Assembly (NCBI RefSeq): GCF_014646195.1
Contig: NZ_BMMZ01000003.1
Coordinates: forward strand, 310,001 to 374,000
Origin: Microlunatus endophyticus
GTDB lineage: Bacteria; Actinomycetota; Actinomycetes; Propionibacteriales; Propionibacteriaceae
DNA length: 64,000 nt
Reading direction: 5' to 3'
Below, piece after piece: positions 20,735 through 29,867 of the stretch. A program made the translations under genes and the position numbers. The notes under the pieces were generated by a model. The model was given only the letters and a program-made list of their open reading frames with translations, was not told where the DNA came from and searched no databases. Position 1 is the stretch's first letter. Every line of letters starts with the position of its first letter.

Positions 20735-22273
20735 TCAGCCGAGCGGCTCGAGCGCGGTCTGTCCGGCCTTGGCCCGGGCTTCGGCGACCTGGTCGGCGAC
20801 GCGGGCCAGCAGTTGCGGTGCGTCGTAGACGATCCCATCCTTGATCGTGTAGCGGACGCCGCCAGAGCGGTCGAGTTCACCGCCCTCACGGAGTCGCACG
20901 CGGCCGTTGGCGTACAGCACCTTGAGGTTGGCCAGCGGATTCTCCCCGACCACGACGAGGTCGGCGATCTTGCCGGGCGTGATGCTGCCGAGGTCAGCGC
21001 CGACACCGAGCAGCTCAGCCGACTGCAGAGTCGCCGCGTTGATCACCTCGAGCGGATGCAAACCGGCTTCACGGAAGAGCTCCAACTCCTCCACACTGCC
21101 GAAACCCCAGAGCTTGTACGCGTTCCCCGGGTCGGTGCCGGTGACGACGCGACCGCCGCGGTGGTAGTAGTCGCTCACGAACGCCATCCAGCGTTCGAAG
21201 TTGTGCCGCCAGGCGACCTCCATCTCGGTCGTCCAGTCGTAGAAGACCGAACCGTGGTTGTGTGGATTCGGTCTCCAGAAGTCCCACATCTGGGGCGCGG
21301 TGTAGTCGGAGTGCCAGGCCGATGTGCGTGCCTTCTCGACATCCCGGCAGGTGGCGTACACCTCGAAGGTCGGGCAGAGTGTCGCGCCCGCCTCGAGGAG
21401 ATCGTCGATCAACTGGTTCCACGGTGCCGAACCGGGCTCGGCGGCCTGCTGCCAGACCTGACCGGACTGGTAGAAGCGCTGCTGCTCGTCCTCGTAGTTG
21501 TAGTCGACCGGATAGTTCTGCACCCGCTGCCCGGAGAACATCGCCTCCGGGATCCCGTACCAGTGCTCGATACTGGTCAGTCCCCAGCGCGATGTCGTGA
21601 GGGCATTCGCCCCGCCCAGGGTGATCGGTGCGTGGTGACAGGCCGTGCCGAGCCCGAGCTTGTTCGCCTCCTCGATCGCGGCCTTGAAGATCACCGGCTC
21701 GTACCCGAAGAACTTGATCCCGTCTGCACCACGCTCGGCGGCCGAAGCCACCCAGGCTCTGGCCTCATCCGGCTCTCGGAACGGCTCGTCACGCCCCTCG
21801 CCGAAGCCGACATACGGTGCGATCCGCGGTGCCGCGATGCTGTTGTCCGCGCTGCGATCGGCCTCGCGCCGGGTGAAGTCGAGGCCGTTGCGGAAGCAGC
21901 CCGGGTCCCTGACACTGGTGACACCGTGGGCAAGCCAGAGATCGTACGGATATTGCACCGATGGCGCCTTGTTGGCCGAAGCGATGTGGCCGTGACAGTC
22001 GAAGAGGCCGGGCAACACCCAGTGTCCGGTCAGATCGATCTCCCGCCCGTCCGGCCCTGCTTCCGGGCGCGTACGTGCCTGCATCCTCGCCATCGGACTG
22101 TTGACCAGATACAGCGCCTGGATCCGGTTGCCCTCGACGACAATGTCGACCGGCCCCTGCGGCGGGGCAAGGGTGCCATCAACGATGGTCACATTCCGCA
22201 GGATCAGGCGCGAGTAGGGCCCGTCTCCGACCGTGCGGTCCGTTGCTGCGTGTTCGTCAGAGGTCTGCGACAT
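20735..22273 (-). CDS. COG1228 amidohydrolase (candidate prolidase) 1
   Basis: 512-residue metal-dependent hydrolase of the amidohydrolase superfamily, imidazolonepropionase/prolidase branch. Metal ligands: H-x-H in DCHGHI (~94/96), likely carboxylated Lys in DGIKFFG, His in ACHHAP and SIEHWYG, and Asp in VTGTDPGN. The ATG at 22273 follows GGAAGGG by 7 nt. It overlaps the end of the DUF885 gene by 17 bp, so the two are one operon. Other COG1228 enzymes cleave Xaa-Pro and Xaa-Hyp dipeptides, which fits the island; the substrate here is inference. It has a rather long insertion at ~240-330. Confidence 0.85.
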   Translation of the reverse strand: MSQTSDEHAATDRTVGDGPYSRLILRNVTIVDGTLAPPQGPVDIVVEGNRIQALYLVNSPMARMQARTRPEAGPDGREIDLTGHWVLPGLFDCHGHIASANKAPSVQYPYDLWLAHGVTSVRDPGCFRNGLDFTRREADRSADNSIAAPRIAPYVGFGEGRDEPFREPDEARAWVASAAERGADGIKFFGYEPVIFKAAIEEANKLGLGTACHHAPITLGGANALTTSRWGLTSIEHWYGIPEAMFSGQRVQNYPVDYNYEDEQQRFYQSGQVWQQAAEPGSAPWNQLIDDLLEAGATLCPTFEVYATCRDVEKARTSAWHSDYTAPQMWDFWRPNPHNHGSVFYDWTTEMEVAWRHNFERWMAFVSDYYHRGGRVVTGTDPGNAYKLWGFGSVEELELFREAGLHPLEVINAATLQSAELLGVGADLGSITPGKIADLVVVGENPLANLKVLYANGRVRLREGGELDRSGGVRYTIKDGIVYDAPQLLARVADQVAEARAKAGQTALEPLG

Positions 22274-23969
22274 CAATCTGCCCTTCCTGAAGGCTGTCCG
22301 CGAATGGCGATGCGCCTCCGCCGGCGATGAAACTGTCGATCGCGGTGTCGATCACCGGCAGCGGGACGCTGCCCAGAGACAGAATCTGATCATGAAAACT
22401 CCGGATGTCGAACCGAGTCCCGAGCGATTGCTCGGCGCGACGGCGGGCTTCGGTGATCTTGAGCATCCCGAGGTAGTACGCCGTCGCCTGCCCGGGCCAG
22501 GCGATGTAGCGGTCGACCTCGGTGACGATTTCATGATCACCGATCGCCGTGTTGTCCCGGAGGAAGTCCTGGGCCTGCTTCCGGGTCCAACCCAGGGCAT
22601 GCATGCCGGGGTCGATCACCAGCCGTACGGCCCGCCACATCTGGTAACTGAGCATGCCCATCAGCTCGAACGGTGTCTCATACATCCCCATCTCGACGCC
22701 GAGTCGTTCACAGTAGAGCCCCCATCCCTCCCCGTAGGCGGAGATGTAGACCTTCTGCCGGTACGCCGGGTGCTGGGTCTGCTCGAGTGCGAACGGCATC
22801 TGGAACGCGTGCCCGGGAGCGGCCTCGTGCAGTGTCAACGCCGGGATCGAGTAGAGCGGCCGGGCGGTGAGGTTGTAGGTGTTGAGGACGTAGCGATGCG
22901 GCCCTCCACGCCCGAAGGTGTAGAAGGGAGCAAGATCAGGATCCGGCTCCTCGATCCCGAAGCGCATCCGCGGCAGCCGGCCGAAGTAGTGATGCGCGAT
23001 CGCGTCGAACTTCTTCGCCTGCCAGGCAGCGAACTGCAGCAGTTGGGTCGGCGTTGTGGCATAGAACTTCGGGTCGGTCCGCATGAAGGCGAGCATCGCG
23101 TCGGCGTCGGCAAACCCGACCGTCGCGGCCACGTCGGCCATCTCCGCCCGCAGCGACGCCACCTGTTCAAGTCCGATCTGGTGGATCTGCTCCGCGGTCA
23201 GGTGCGTCGTGGCGTATTCACGCAGTTGGCAGGCGTAGAACTCCTCGCCACCCGGCCCCTTGACGGCTGCGATGTCGGTCGGTAGGGCCGGGAAATACTC
23301 ACAGGTGAAGAAATCCAGCAGCTTCCGGTACGCCGGCAGCACCTGGTCGGCGATCACGGCCCGCGCGTCGGCGATCAATCGATCATGGTCGGTCACGGTG
23401 GCCGGCAGCGTGGTCAGTGGCTGAAAGAACGCTGTCTGCTCGGGCGCGGCATCCTCCGCGACCGACCGGATGGTCGCCTCTCTGCCGATCATGGACACCT
23501 GCGCGGGGGCGAAGCCGCGATCGATGCCGGCCCGCATGTTCGCGATGTTCTGGTCGATGAACCGCGGGATGTCGCCCAGCCACTCCCGGTAGTCCCGTGC
23601 CTGGTCGGCTGTGCCGAGATGGCGTCGTGACTGACTGGTCAGGTCCATCCAGAAGCCGGAGTCGGCATTGGCGGGACGCTCGAACATCCGAAAGTTCTGG
23701 CGTCCGATCAGCGTCTTGATCTGGTACTGGTAAACGTCGAAGTCCTGGGCCTGCCCCGCGTCGAGGGTCGATCGGTCGATCGCCTGGAGTTGATCATCGA
23801 CCTGCCGCCAGCGTTCGGCCCTCCGCTCCTCGGCCTCGAGACTGACATCGCGAAGCCGTGGCACGAGCGGCTCGTCGAGCAGCCGCTCGGGAAACTCGAG
23901 TCGCCGCCAGGCCCACTCGTCGGCGGCAATCCGGGCAAAGATCTGATACGACGTATCGGGGGTCCCCAC
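22257..23969 (-). CDS. DUF885 family protein, predicted metallopeptidase
   Basis: 570-residue helical protein of the DUF885 family, a relative of thermolysin-clan carboxypeptidases. The zinc motif is LTLHEAAPGHAFQ (HExxxxH type, ~395) and a downstream Glu lies in GEGWGLYCERL. Enzymatic data for the family are sparse. The start is taken as the GTG at 23969: AGAAGGG lies 6 nt before it, while it directly abuts the ATG at 23975. First gene of a two-gene operon with amidohydrolase 1; a GntR-type operator candidate sits ~45 bp upstream. No signal peptide, so it acts on imported peptides. Confidence 0.88.
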   Translation of the reverse strand: MGTPDTSYQIFARIAADEWAWRRLEFPERLLDEPLVPRLRDVSLEAEERRAERWRQVDDQLQAIDRSTLDAGQAQDFDVYQYQIKTLIGRQNFRMFERPANADSGFWMDLTSQSRRHLGTADQARDYREWLGDIPRFIDQNIANMRAGIDRGFAPAQVSMIGREATIRSVAEDAAPEQTAFFQPLTTLPATVTDHDRLIADARAVIADQVLPAYRKLLDFFTCEYFPALPTDIAAVKGPGGEEFYACQLREYATTHLTAEQIHQIGLEQVASLRAEMADVAATVGFADADAMLAFMRTDPKFYATTPTQLLQFAAWQAKKFDAIAHHYFGRLPRMRFGIEEPDPDLAPFYTFGRGGPHRYVLNTYNLTARPLYSIPALTLHEAAPGHAFQMPFALEQTQHPAYRQKVYISAYGEGWGLYCERLGVEMGMYETPFELMGMLSYQMWRAVRLVIDPGMHALGWTRKQAQDFLRDNTAIGDHEIVTEVDRYIAWPGQATAYYLGMLKITEARRRAEQSLGTRFDIRSFHDQILSLGSVPLPVIDTAIDSFIAGGGASPFADSLQEGQIDVADL

Positions 23970-24014
23970 AGGCATCCCTTCTGATCCGGGCGTGGTTCAC
24001 ACGACCCGAGCTGA

Positions 24015-24026
24015 GTGACATGTGAT
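24015..24026. promoter_or_regulatory. Candidate GntR operator A
   Basis: GTGACATGTGAT, one clean half (GTGA-CATG) of the palindrome found complete at 36237. It lies ~45 bp upstream of the DUF885 start, in the divergent gap (23970-24264) with the GntR gene. Confidence 0.5.
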
Positions 24027-24264
24027 ATTGCATACTCCCACAAGCCCATCCCGGCCGCCACAGCTCGCCGGCCCGGCCGGGGGTGGATCGGGCCCGTCCG
24101 TCCCTGAGCAGGGCGACGTCGATCTTGTCGTCTTCGGCAGGCGTTAGCACTACGCCGCCGATATCCTGAGACGCAGCCAACAGGCCATTACCCTGGGATG
24201 CCGCCGTAGAGCTGCCAGGCGGAAATTCGGTGCCGGGAACGGCAGGATCGATGGGACAACGAGA

Positions 24265-24936
24265 ATGGCCGCTGAGTCAGGGATCACTCGACTGGTGAAG
24301 TCCAGCAGTCTGCGCGAACGCGTGGAGAAGGCGATCGGCGCGGCCATCATCTCCGGTGAGATGGCACCCGGTGAGCTCTTCTCCGCGCCCGCACTGGCAG
24401 CCCGTTTCGACGTGTCGGCGACACCCGTCCGCGAGGCGATGCTCAATCTGGAGAAGCGCGGCTTGGTGACGGCAGTACGCAACAAGGGATTCCGTGTCAC
24501 CGAGATCGACTCCGGGTCACTGGAGCGCCTCGCAGGAGTCCGGCAACTGCTCGAGCCGGCCGCGCTGGCACTCCTGGCCCCGCAGTTCACGATCCAGATG
24601 GCAGCCGCCGCACGGGTACATGCCGCCCAGATTGTCGCCGGGGCGGTGAACGAGGACCTGGCCGCCTATCTCGAGGCCGACCGGACGTTCCATCTGCTGT
24701 TGCTGGGCTACCTCGACAATCCTTACCTGGTGGAGATCGTGGCCGACCTCCGGGAGCGCACCCGGCTGGGCGGACTCAAGAGCCTGCTCCACACCGACCG
24801 GCTGGAAGCTTCGGCGCACGAGCACCACGAGATCGTCGACCTGCTCGAGGCTCATGATGCCGACGGGGTACGCAGACTCATGCACCGTCACATCGGTCAC
24901 GTGACCGGGTGGTGGTCCGGTGCGGACGAAGGCTAG
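24265..24936 (+). CDS. GntR-family transcriptional regulator (FCD type)
   Basis: 223-residue regulator. N-terminal winged helix (~12-75: LRERVEKAIGAAIISGEM, then recognition helix ATPVREAMLNLEKRGLV), then an all-helical FCD ligand domain (~85-215) with the metal-binding His pattern (EADRTFHLLLL, EHHEIVDLL, MHRHIGHV). FCD regulators usually repress catabolic operons until a substrate or intermediate binds. Divergent from the DUF885 operon and 43 bp upstream of the hydroxyproline dehydrogenase operon. Four GTGA-N4-TCAC-like sites in the island are its likely targets. Confidence 0.9.
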   Translation: MAAESGITRLVKSSSLRERVEKAIGAAIISGEMAPGELFSAPALAARFDVSATPVREAMLNLEKRGLVTAVRNKGFRVTEIDSGSLERLAGVRQLLEPAALALLAPQFTIQMAAAARVHAAQIVAGAVNEDLAAYLEADRTFHLLLLGYLDNPYLVEIVADLRERTRLGGLKSLLHTDRLEASAHEHHEIVDLLEAHDADGVRRLMHRHIGHVTGWWSGADEG

Positions 24937-24951
24937 GGTTCTCGACAATGT

Positions 24952-24963
24952 GTGACATATTAC
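24952..24963. promoter_or_regulatory. Candidate GntR operator B
   Basis: GTGACATATTAC, matching GTGA-CATG-TCAC at 10 of 12 positions, 16 bp before the start of the dehydrogenase β-subunit gene. It is set in an AT-rich stretch (TGACATATTACTAAT) that also looks like promoter. Confidence 0.5.
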
Positions 24964-24979
24964 TAATCCGAGCCCGCTG

Positions 24980-26170
24980 ATGCCCCGGCCATCGGACGTG
25001 ATCGTCGTCGGTGCCGGGATCGTCGGTGCTGCTTGCGCCTACGCCCTGAGCCGCGCCGGTTTCGTCGTGACGGTGATAGAGGCCAAGGCAGCTGCGTCCG
25101 GCACCAGCGGACAGGGAGAAGGCAACATCCTGGTGTCCGACCGCGGCCCGGGCGCAGAACTGGTGCTCGCACAGTACTCACTCACCCGCTGGGACCGGAT
25201 CGAGCAGGAGCTTGCCGAGTACCTGCCGACCGGCTTCCCGGAGCTCGAATACGAGCTCAAAGGCGGTGTGGTGGTCGCGACCACCGAGGCGGGTGCCGAG
25301 TCACTGCTGGCCTTCGCCGGCACCCAGCGGCCGGCAGGGGTGACCGCGATCGAACTTGATCATGACGGCGCACTGGCCCTGGAACCACACCTCAATCCCG
25401 AGGTCACCGCTGCTGTGCACTATCCCCAGGACGCGCAGGTGCAGCCGGTGATCGCGACCGAGGCGCTTCTGGCCGCTGCCCGCACCCTGGGCGCCGCGAC
25501 GATCTTCGGCGAGCAGGTCGTCGGCGCACTGCGCGGACCGGGCCCTACGATCACCGGCGTCCGGACCGACCGGGACGAGTATCCCGCCTCCCAGGTGATC
25601 ATCGCCTGTGGCCCCTGGTCGGCGCAGGTCGCCGAGACCCTCGGCAGCTGGCTTCCGGTGCGTCCGCGACGCGGTGTCCTGCTGGTCACCACGCGGATGC
25701 CGCACAAGATCTTCCACAAGGTGTACGACGCCGACTACGTCGGTGCCGTCGTCTCCGATGATCATGGCTTGCAGACCTCGAGTGTGATCGAATCCACGGC
25801 AGCCGGAACGGTCCTGGTCGGGTCGTCGCGACGACAGTCGGGCTTCGACCAATCACTCGACCTGCACGCGGTACGGGAGATCGCGCGGAAGGCCATCACG
25901 ATCTTCCCGTTCCTGGCCGACGCATCGGTGATGCGGGTCTACGGCGGACTGCGCCCCTTCATGCCCGATCATCTTCCGGTGATCGGTCCCGATCCACTCG
26001 TCTCGGGGCTGTGGCACGCCACCGGCCACGAGGGTGCCGGGATCAGCCTGTCGCTGGGAACCGGCGATCTGATCACGAGCTTGATCACGGGCAGTACGTC
26101 ACCTGTCGATCCCCGGCCGTACGCCCCCGCCCGGCTCCCCCGCCCGGACACGGTGGAGGTGCCCGCGTGA
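24980..26170 (+). CDS. FAD-dependent D-hydroxyproline dehydrogenase-type subunit (HcnC/LhpB-like)
   Basis: 396-residue D-amino-acid-oxidase-fold flavoprotein. The dinucleotide-binding motif VVGAGIVGAACAYALSRAG is near the N terminus, with a second FAD segment VYGGLRPFMPDHLPVIGP and HATGHEGAGISLS at the C terminus. With the two downstream genes it matches the three-component D-hydroxyproline dehydrogenase (FAD β, 2Fe-2S γ, FAD α), which oxidises cis-4-hydroxy-D-proline to pyrroline-4-hydroxy-2-carboxylate. Its stop overlaps the next start (GTGA). Confidence 0.88.
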   Translation: MPRPSDVIVVGAGIVGAACAYALSRAGFVVTVIEAKAAASGTSGQGEGNILVSDRGPGAELVLAQYSLTRWDRIEQELAEYLPTGFPELEYELKGGVVVATTEAGAESLLAFAGTQRPAGVTAIELDHDGALALEPHLNPEVTAAVHYPQDAQVQPVIATEALLAAARTLGAATIFGEQVVGALRGPGPTITGVRTDRDEYPASQVIIACGPWSAQVAETLGSWLPVRPRRGVLLVTTRMPHKIFHKVYDADYVGAVVSDDHGLQTSSVIESTAAGTVLVGSSRRQSGFDQSLDLHAVREIARKAITIFPFLADASVMRVYGGLRPFMPDHLPVIGPDPLVSGLWHATGHEGAGISLSLGTGDLITSLITGSTSPVDPRPYAPARLPRPDTVEVPA

Positions 26171-26454
26171 CCGACGAACTGCAGTTGATCTTCAACGGCG
26201 AGCGACTGACCGCCCGCCGCGGCCAATCCATCGCCGGGGCACTCCTCGCGTCCGGCCGCCGGAGCTGGCGGACCACCGCTGCAGGGCGGCTACCGAGGGG
26301 GCTGTTCTGTGGCATCGGCGTCTGTTTCGACTGCCTGGTGACCGTCAACGGCGTCCGTGACATCCGTGCCTGCCAGCGCCCGGCGACCGAAGGCGATGTG
26401 GTCGAGACCCAGGACGAGACGCTCCCCTTGCGGCGTACGGAGAAGTCCCGATGA
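26167..26454 (+). CDS. 2Fe-2S ferredoxin-like dehydrogenase subunit (HcnA-like)
   Basis: 95-residue plant-type ferredoxin-fold protein with cluster ligands Cys48, Cys53, Cys56 and Cys69 (GLFCGIGVCFDC, then RACQRP). It corresponds to the small γ subunit of heterotrimeric D-hydroxyproline or opine dehydrogenases. The GTG start at 26167 forms a GTGA overlap with the preceding stop, and its own stop overlaps the next ATG (ATGA), so the three subunits are translationally coupled in one operon. Short, without a signal peptide. Confidence 0.9.
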   Translation: MTDELQLIFNGERLTARRGQSIAGALLASGRRSWRTTAAGRLPRGLFCGIGVCFDCLVTVNGVRDIRACQRPATEGDVVETQDETLPLRRTEKSR

Positions 26455-27914
26455 GGCAGACAGTCGTGGTGATCGGGGGCGGACCGGCCGGGCTGGCAGC
26501 CGCCGACGCAGCTCTTGACCGCGGCGCCGCAGTGGTCCTGCTGGAATCCGCACCCCGGCTGGGCGGCCAGTTCTGGCGACATCCGACCGATAGATCAGCA
26601 ACCGACACCAGCCTTCAGCACAACTGGAACGCCTTCGTCGCAATGGCCGACCGGGTTGGCTCCGACCCGTCCGCAACCGTGATCACGTCAGCACAGGCGT
26701 GGGCCATCGATCACGATCATGGCCAGGGGGATGCCGCGTTCGGGGTGCAGGCCGCCGTGGGCTCGGCCGACGGTCCATCTAGGGAGATGATCACCGTTCG
26801 CGGACACGCGTTGATCATCGCAACCGGCGCTCATGATCGGACCCTGCCGTTCCCCGGCTGGGATCTGCCCGGGGTCGTCACCGGCGGCGCCGCCCAGGCG
26901 ATGGCGAAGGCGGAAGGCATCGCGGTCGGTCAACGGGTCGTTGTCGCCGGTGCCGGACCCTTCCTGCTCCCGGTGGCGGCATCACTGGCGGCCGTGGGCG
27001 CCCGGGTGATCGGAGTACTCGAGGCGAGCAGTCGCCGCCAGGTCGTGTCCGGCTGGCTGCCGCAGAGTCCATGGCTAGCGGCGAAAGCGCCTGAGCTGGC
27101 CGGCTACGCCACCTACCTTGCCCGGCACCGGATCCCTTACCGCACCGGTCTCGCGGTGACCCGTGCCCACGGGAACGACAGTGTCCGCGGTATCACCGTC
27201 AGCAGGATCGACAGCGACTGGAGACCCGTACCCGGAACAGCCGAATACCTGGACGTGGATGCCGTCTGCGTCAGCCACGGATTCACCCCTCGACTCGAAC
27301 TCGCGATCGCTGCGGGATGTGCCCTCGGCGCGGACCGGTTCGTCGCCGTCGACGCAGCACAGCGCACCAGCGTGCCGAATGTGTTCTGCGCGGGAGAGCC
27401 GACCGGGATCGGCGGCTCCGACGTTGCCCTGGCGGAGGGTCGGATCGCCGGTCACGTCGCCGCCGGTGGGGCCATCACTGACACTCAGCTGCGACCGGCT
27501 GTACGCCGCCGCCGGCTGCTCCGTCGACTGACCGGCGCCATTCGCGACGCCCACCGGATCGGGCCCGGCTGGACATCCTGGCTGACCGACGACACGGTGA
27601 TCTGCCGCTGTGAGGAAACCAGCTACGGAGCACTTCGCTCCACCCTGATCGCAACCCGGACGACCGGACTCCGGCCGGCGAAGTTGACGACTCGTGCAGG
27701 ACTCGGGCCGTGCCAGGGTCGGATCTGCGGCCGCACCGTCGAGGAACTGATGACGGACTTGGCGAGCACCGACGGTGGCGCCGATCAACGATCGGACGGA
27801 GTGATCATCGACAGGCGACCGATCGCCTCGCCGGTGCGCTTCTCGGAACTGACAGCCCAGGCCCGCGTTGTGGGAACCCATGAGCAGATGGACACGCAGG
27901 AAGAGGACCGATGA
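26451..27914 (+). CDS. FAD/NAD-binding dehydrogenase subunit with BFD-like 2Fe-2S domain (HcnB-like)
   Basis: 487-residue α-subunit-type flavoprotein. N-terminal FAD motif VVIGGGPAGLAAADAAL, central NAD-type motif VVVAGAGPFLLPVA (~163), then a C-terminal BFD-like 2Fe-2S domain with ICRCEE and GPCQGRICGR (four Cys). This domain order is that of HcnB/OoxA-like subunits. It ends in ATGA overlap with the deaminase gene, so oxidation and the next pathway step are co-expressed. It probably takes electrons from the β subunit to an unknown acceptor. Confidence 0.88.
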   Translation: MRQTVVVIGGGPAGLAAADAALDRGAAVVLLESAPRLGGQFWRHPTDRSATDTSLQHNWNAFVAMADRVGSDPSATVITSAQAWAIDHDHGQGDAAFGVQAAVGSADGPSREMITVRGHALIIATGAHDRTLPFPGWDLPGVVTGGAAQAMAKAEGIAVGQRVVVAGAGPFLLPVAASLAAVGARVIGVLEASSRRQVVSGWLPQSPWLAAKAPELAGYATYLARHRIPYRTGLAVTRAHGNDSVRGITVSRIDSDWRPVPGTAEYLDVDAVCVSHGFTPRLELAIAAGCALGADRFVAVDAAQRTSVPNVFCAGEPTGIGGSDVALAEGRIAGHVAAGGAITDTQLRPAVRRRRLLRRLTGAIRDAHRIGPGWTSWLTDDTVICRCEETSYGALRSTLIATRTTGLRPAKLTTRAGLGPCQGRICGRTVEELMTDLASTDGGADQRSDGVIIDRRPIASPVRFSELTAQARVVGTHEQMDTQEEDR

Positions 27915-28843
27915 ACAAACCTGATCTTGGAGGCGTGGTCGTCGCGACCGCCCTGCCGTATCGCGAGGATGCCTCGGCGCCCGCCGGCCTCGCCGTTGAT
28001 CATGATCGCTATGCCGAGCACTGCGACTGGTTGATCACCAACGGATGCCGCGGCGTGGGACCGAACGGTTCACTGGGCGAATACTCGTCGCTGACCGATG
28101 ACGAGCGCCGGCAGGTCGTGAAGACCGCCGTCGCCGCGGCGTCCGGCCACGGCATCGTGATCGCCGGCGTTCACGCGCCGGGGTCCCATCTGGCCAGGCA
28201 CTGGGCCGAACTTGCCGGCGAGGACGGCGCGGATGCCGTGTTGTGCCTGCCGCCGACGATGTATCGGGCCACACCGTCGCAGGTTGTCGACCACTTCGCC
28301 GAGGTCGCGTCGGTCGGCCTCCCGGTGATGATCTACAACAACCCGATCGACACCAAGGTCGACCTGACCCCGGAGCTGGTCGCCGAGATCGCAACCATCG
28401 ACAATGTCGTCGCGATCAAGGAATTCTCCGGAGACGTACGCCGCCCGTTCGAGATCTCCGAACTCTGCGACATCGACGTGATCGCCGGCGCCGACGACCT
28501 GCTCTTCGAGCTGCTCGTCGACGGTGCGGTCGGCTGGTTCGCCGGTTTCCCGAATGCTTTCCCGTCCGAGTCGGTTGAGCTCTACAACCTCGTACGCGCC
28601 AGCCGGATCGACGAGGCGCGTGAGCTCTACCGGCATCTGGTGCCCGTCTTCCGATGGGATTCCCGGACCGAGTTCGTCCAGGCGATCAAGCTCGGGATGG
28701 ACATGGTCGGCCGCTACGGCGGACCGTGCCGTCCGCCGCGCGGGCCGTTGACCGCCGAACACGAGGCCCAGATCCGTTCCGAGATGGAGCACGCGATCAA
28801 GGTCCTGTCCGAGCGCACACCGACCGACCTGAAGCCCAACTGA
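27911..28843 (+). CDS. DHDPS-family deaminase, likely pyrroline-4-hydroxy-2-carboxylate deaminase
   Basis: 310-residue class I aldolase-fold enzyme of the DapA/N-acetylneuraminate lyase family. The Schiff-base Lys is K170 (VAIKEFSG) and the catalytic Tyr is in MIYNNP (~142). In hydroxyproline pathways this family member converts pyrroline-4-hydroxy-2-carboxylate to α-ketoglutarate semialdehyde and ammonia. Placement between the D-hydroxyproline dehydrogenase and the epimerase supports this over dihydrodipicolinate synthesis. ATG overlaps the preceding stop; the following gene starts 2 bp after its stop. Confidence 0.88.
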   Translation: MNKPDLGGVVVATALPYREDASAPAGLAVDHDRYAEHCDWLITNGCRGVGPNGSLGEYSSLTDDERRQVVKTAVAAASGHGIVIAGVHAPGSHLARHWAELAGEDGADAVLCLPPTMYRATPSQVVDHFAEVASVGLPVMIYNNPIDTKVDLTPELVAEIATIDNVVAIKEFSGDVRRPFEISELCDIDVIAGADDLLFELLVDGAVGWFAGFPNAFPSESVELYNLVRASRIDEARELYRHLVPVFRWDSRTEFVQAIKLGMDMVGRYGGPCRPPRGPLTAEHEAQIRSEMEHAIKVLSERTPTDLKPN

Positions 28844-28845
28844 TC

Positions 28846-29847
28846 ATGCGCTCTTCCAAGATCATCCAGACGATCGACACCCACACCGAAGGGATGCCGA
28901 CCCGGGTGGTGACCGGAGGCATCGGCACCATTCCCGGTACGACGGCCAATGAGCGCCGGCTGTATTTCATCGAGCACCTTGATCATCTGCGGCACTTCCT
29001 GATGGACGAACCGCGGGGACACGGCGCGATGAGCGGTGCGATCCTGCAGCCCTCCACCCGACCGGACGCCGACTGGGGTGTCGTCTACATCGAAGTATCG
29101 GGCTGTCTTCCGATGTGCGGCCACGGCACGATCGGCGTCGCGACCGCGCTGGTCGAGGCCGGCATGGTCGAGGTCACCGAGCCGACGACCACGATCCGGT
29201 TGGACACTCCGGCCGGGCTGGTGATCGCGACAGTGGCGGTCAGCGACGGGCATGCCGACTCGGTCACGATCGAGAACGTCCCGGCCTTCGCCGAACGCTT
29301 GGACGCCACGATCGATGTGCCCGGCTACGGCACTGTGGGCTACTCGCTGGCCTTCGGCGGCAACTACTACGCGATGGTCGACCTGGATGATGTCGGTCTG
29401 CCCTTCGACCGCAGCCGGCAGACCGAGATCCTCAGCGCCGGACTGGCGATCATGGACGCGATCAACGGCACCGATCCGCCGAAGCATCCCGAGATCGAAG
29501 GTGTTGATCACTGCCACCACGTCGAGTTCATCGCGCCCGGCTCGAACGCGCGGCACTCGCGCCATGCGATGGTGATCCATCCCGGCTGGTTCGACCGGTC
29601 CCCGTGTGGCACCGGCACATCGGCACGGATGGCCGAGCTCTGGGCCCGTGGTCAGTTGCCGCTGGACACCGACTTCGACAACGAGTCCTTCATCGGCGGC
29701 CACTTCATCGGCCGGTTGATCAACCAGACCACCGTCGGTGAGCGGCCGGCGGTCGTCCCCACGATCACCGGGCGAGCTTGGGTCAGCGCCCTGAGCCAGT
29801 TCCTGCTCGACCCGAGCGATCCTTTCCCCAGCGGGTTCGTCTTCTAG
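28846..29847 (+). CDS. 4-hydroxyproline 2-epimerase / proline racemase family
   Basis: 333-residue cofactor-independent epimerase interconverting trans-4-hydroxy-L-proline and cis-4-hydroxy-D-proline. Both active-site Cys are present: C91 in MCGHGTIG and C254 in SPCGTGTS. Two Cys indicates racemase or epimerase, as 3-hydroxyproline dehydratases carry Thr in one position. In most family members the substrate pocket separates proline from hydroxyproline; sequence alone does not settle it, but the dehydrogenase and deaminase next door favour hydroxyproline. Fifth gene of the operon starting at 24980. Confidence 0.9.
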   Translation: MRSSKIIQTIDTHTEGMPTRVVTGGIGTIPGTTANERRLYFIEHLDHLRHFLMDEPRGHGAMSGAILQPSTRPDADWGVVYIEVSGCLPMCGHGTIGVATALVEAGMVEVTEPTTTIRLDTPAGLVIATVAVSDGHADSVTIENVPAFAERLDATIDVPGYGTVGYSLAFGGNYYAMVDLDDVGLPFDRSRQTEILSAGLAIMDAINGTDPPKHPEIEGVDHCHHVEFIAPGSNARHSRHAMVIHPGWFDRSPCGTGTSARMAELWARGQLPLDTDFDNESFIGGHFIGRLINQTTVGERPAVVPTITGRAWVSALSQFLLDPSDPFPSGFVF

Positions 29848-29867
29848 CCGGCGAAGGAGCGATCACC

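Noticed and set aside
27911..28843. Dihydrodipicolinate synthase (dapA) for lysine
   Set aside because: Position inside the hydroxyproline operon and ATGA coupling to the dehydrogenase favour the deaminase role.
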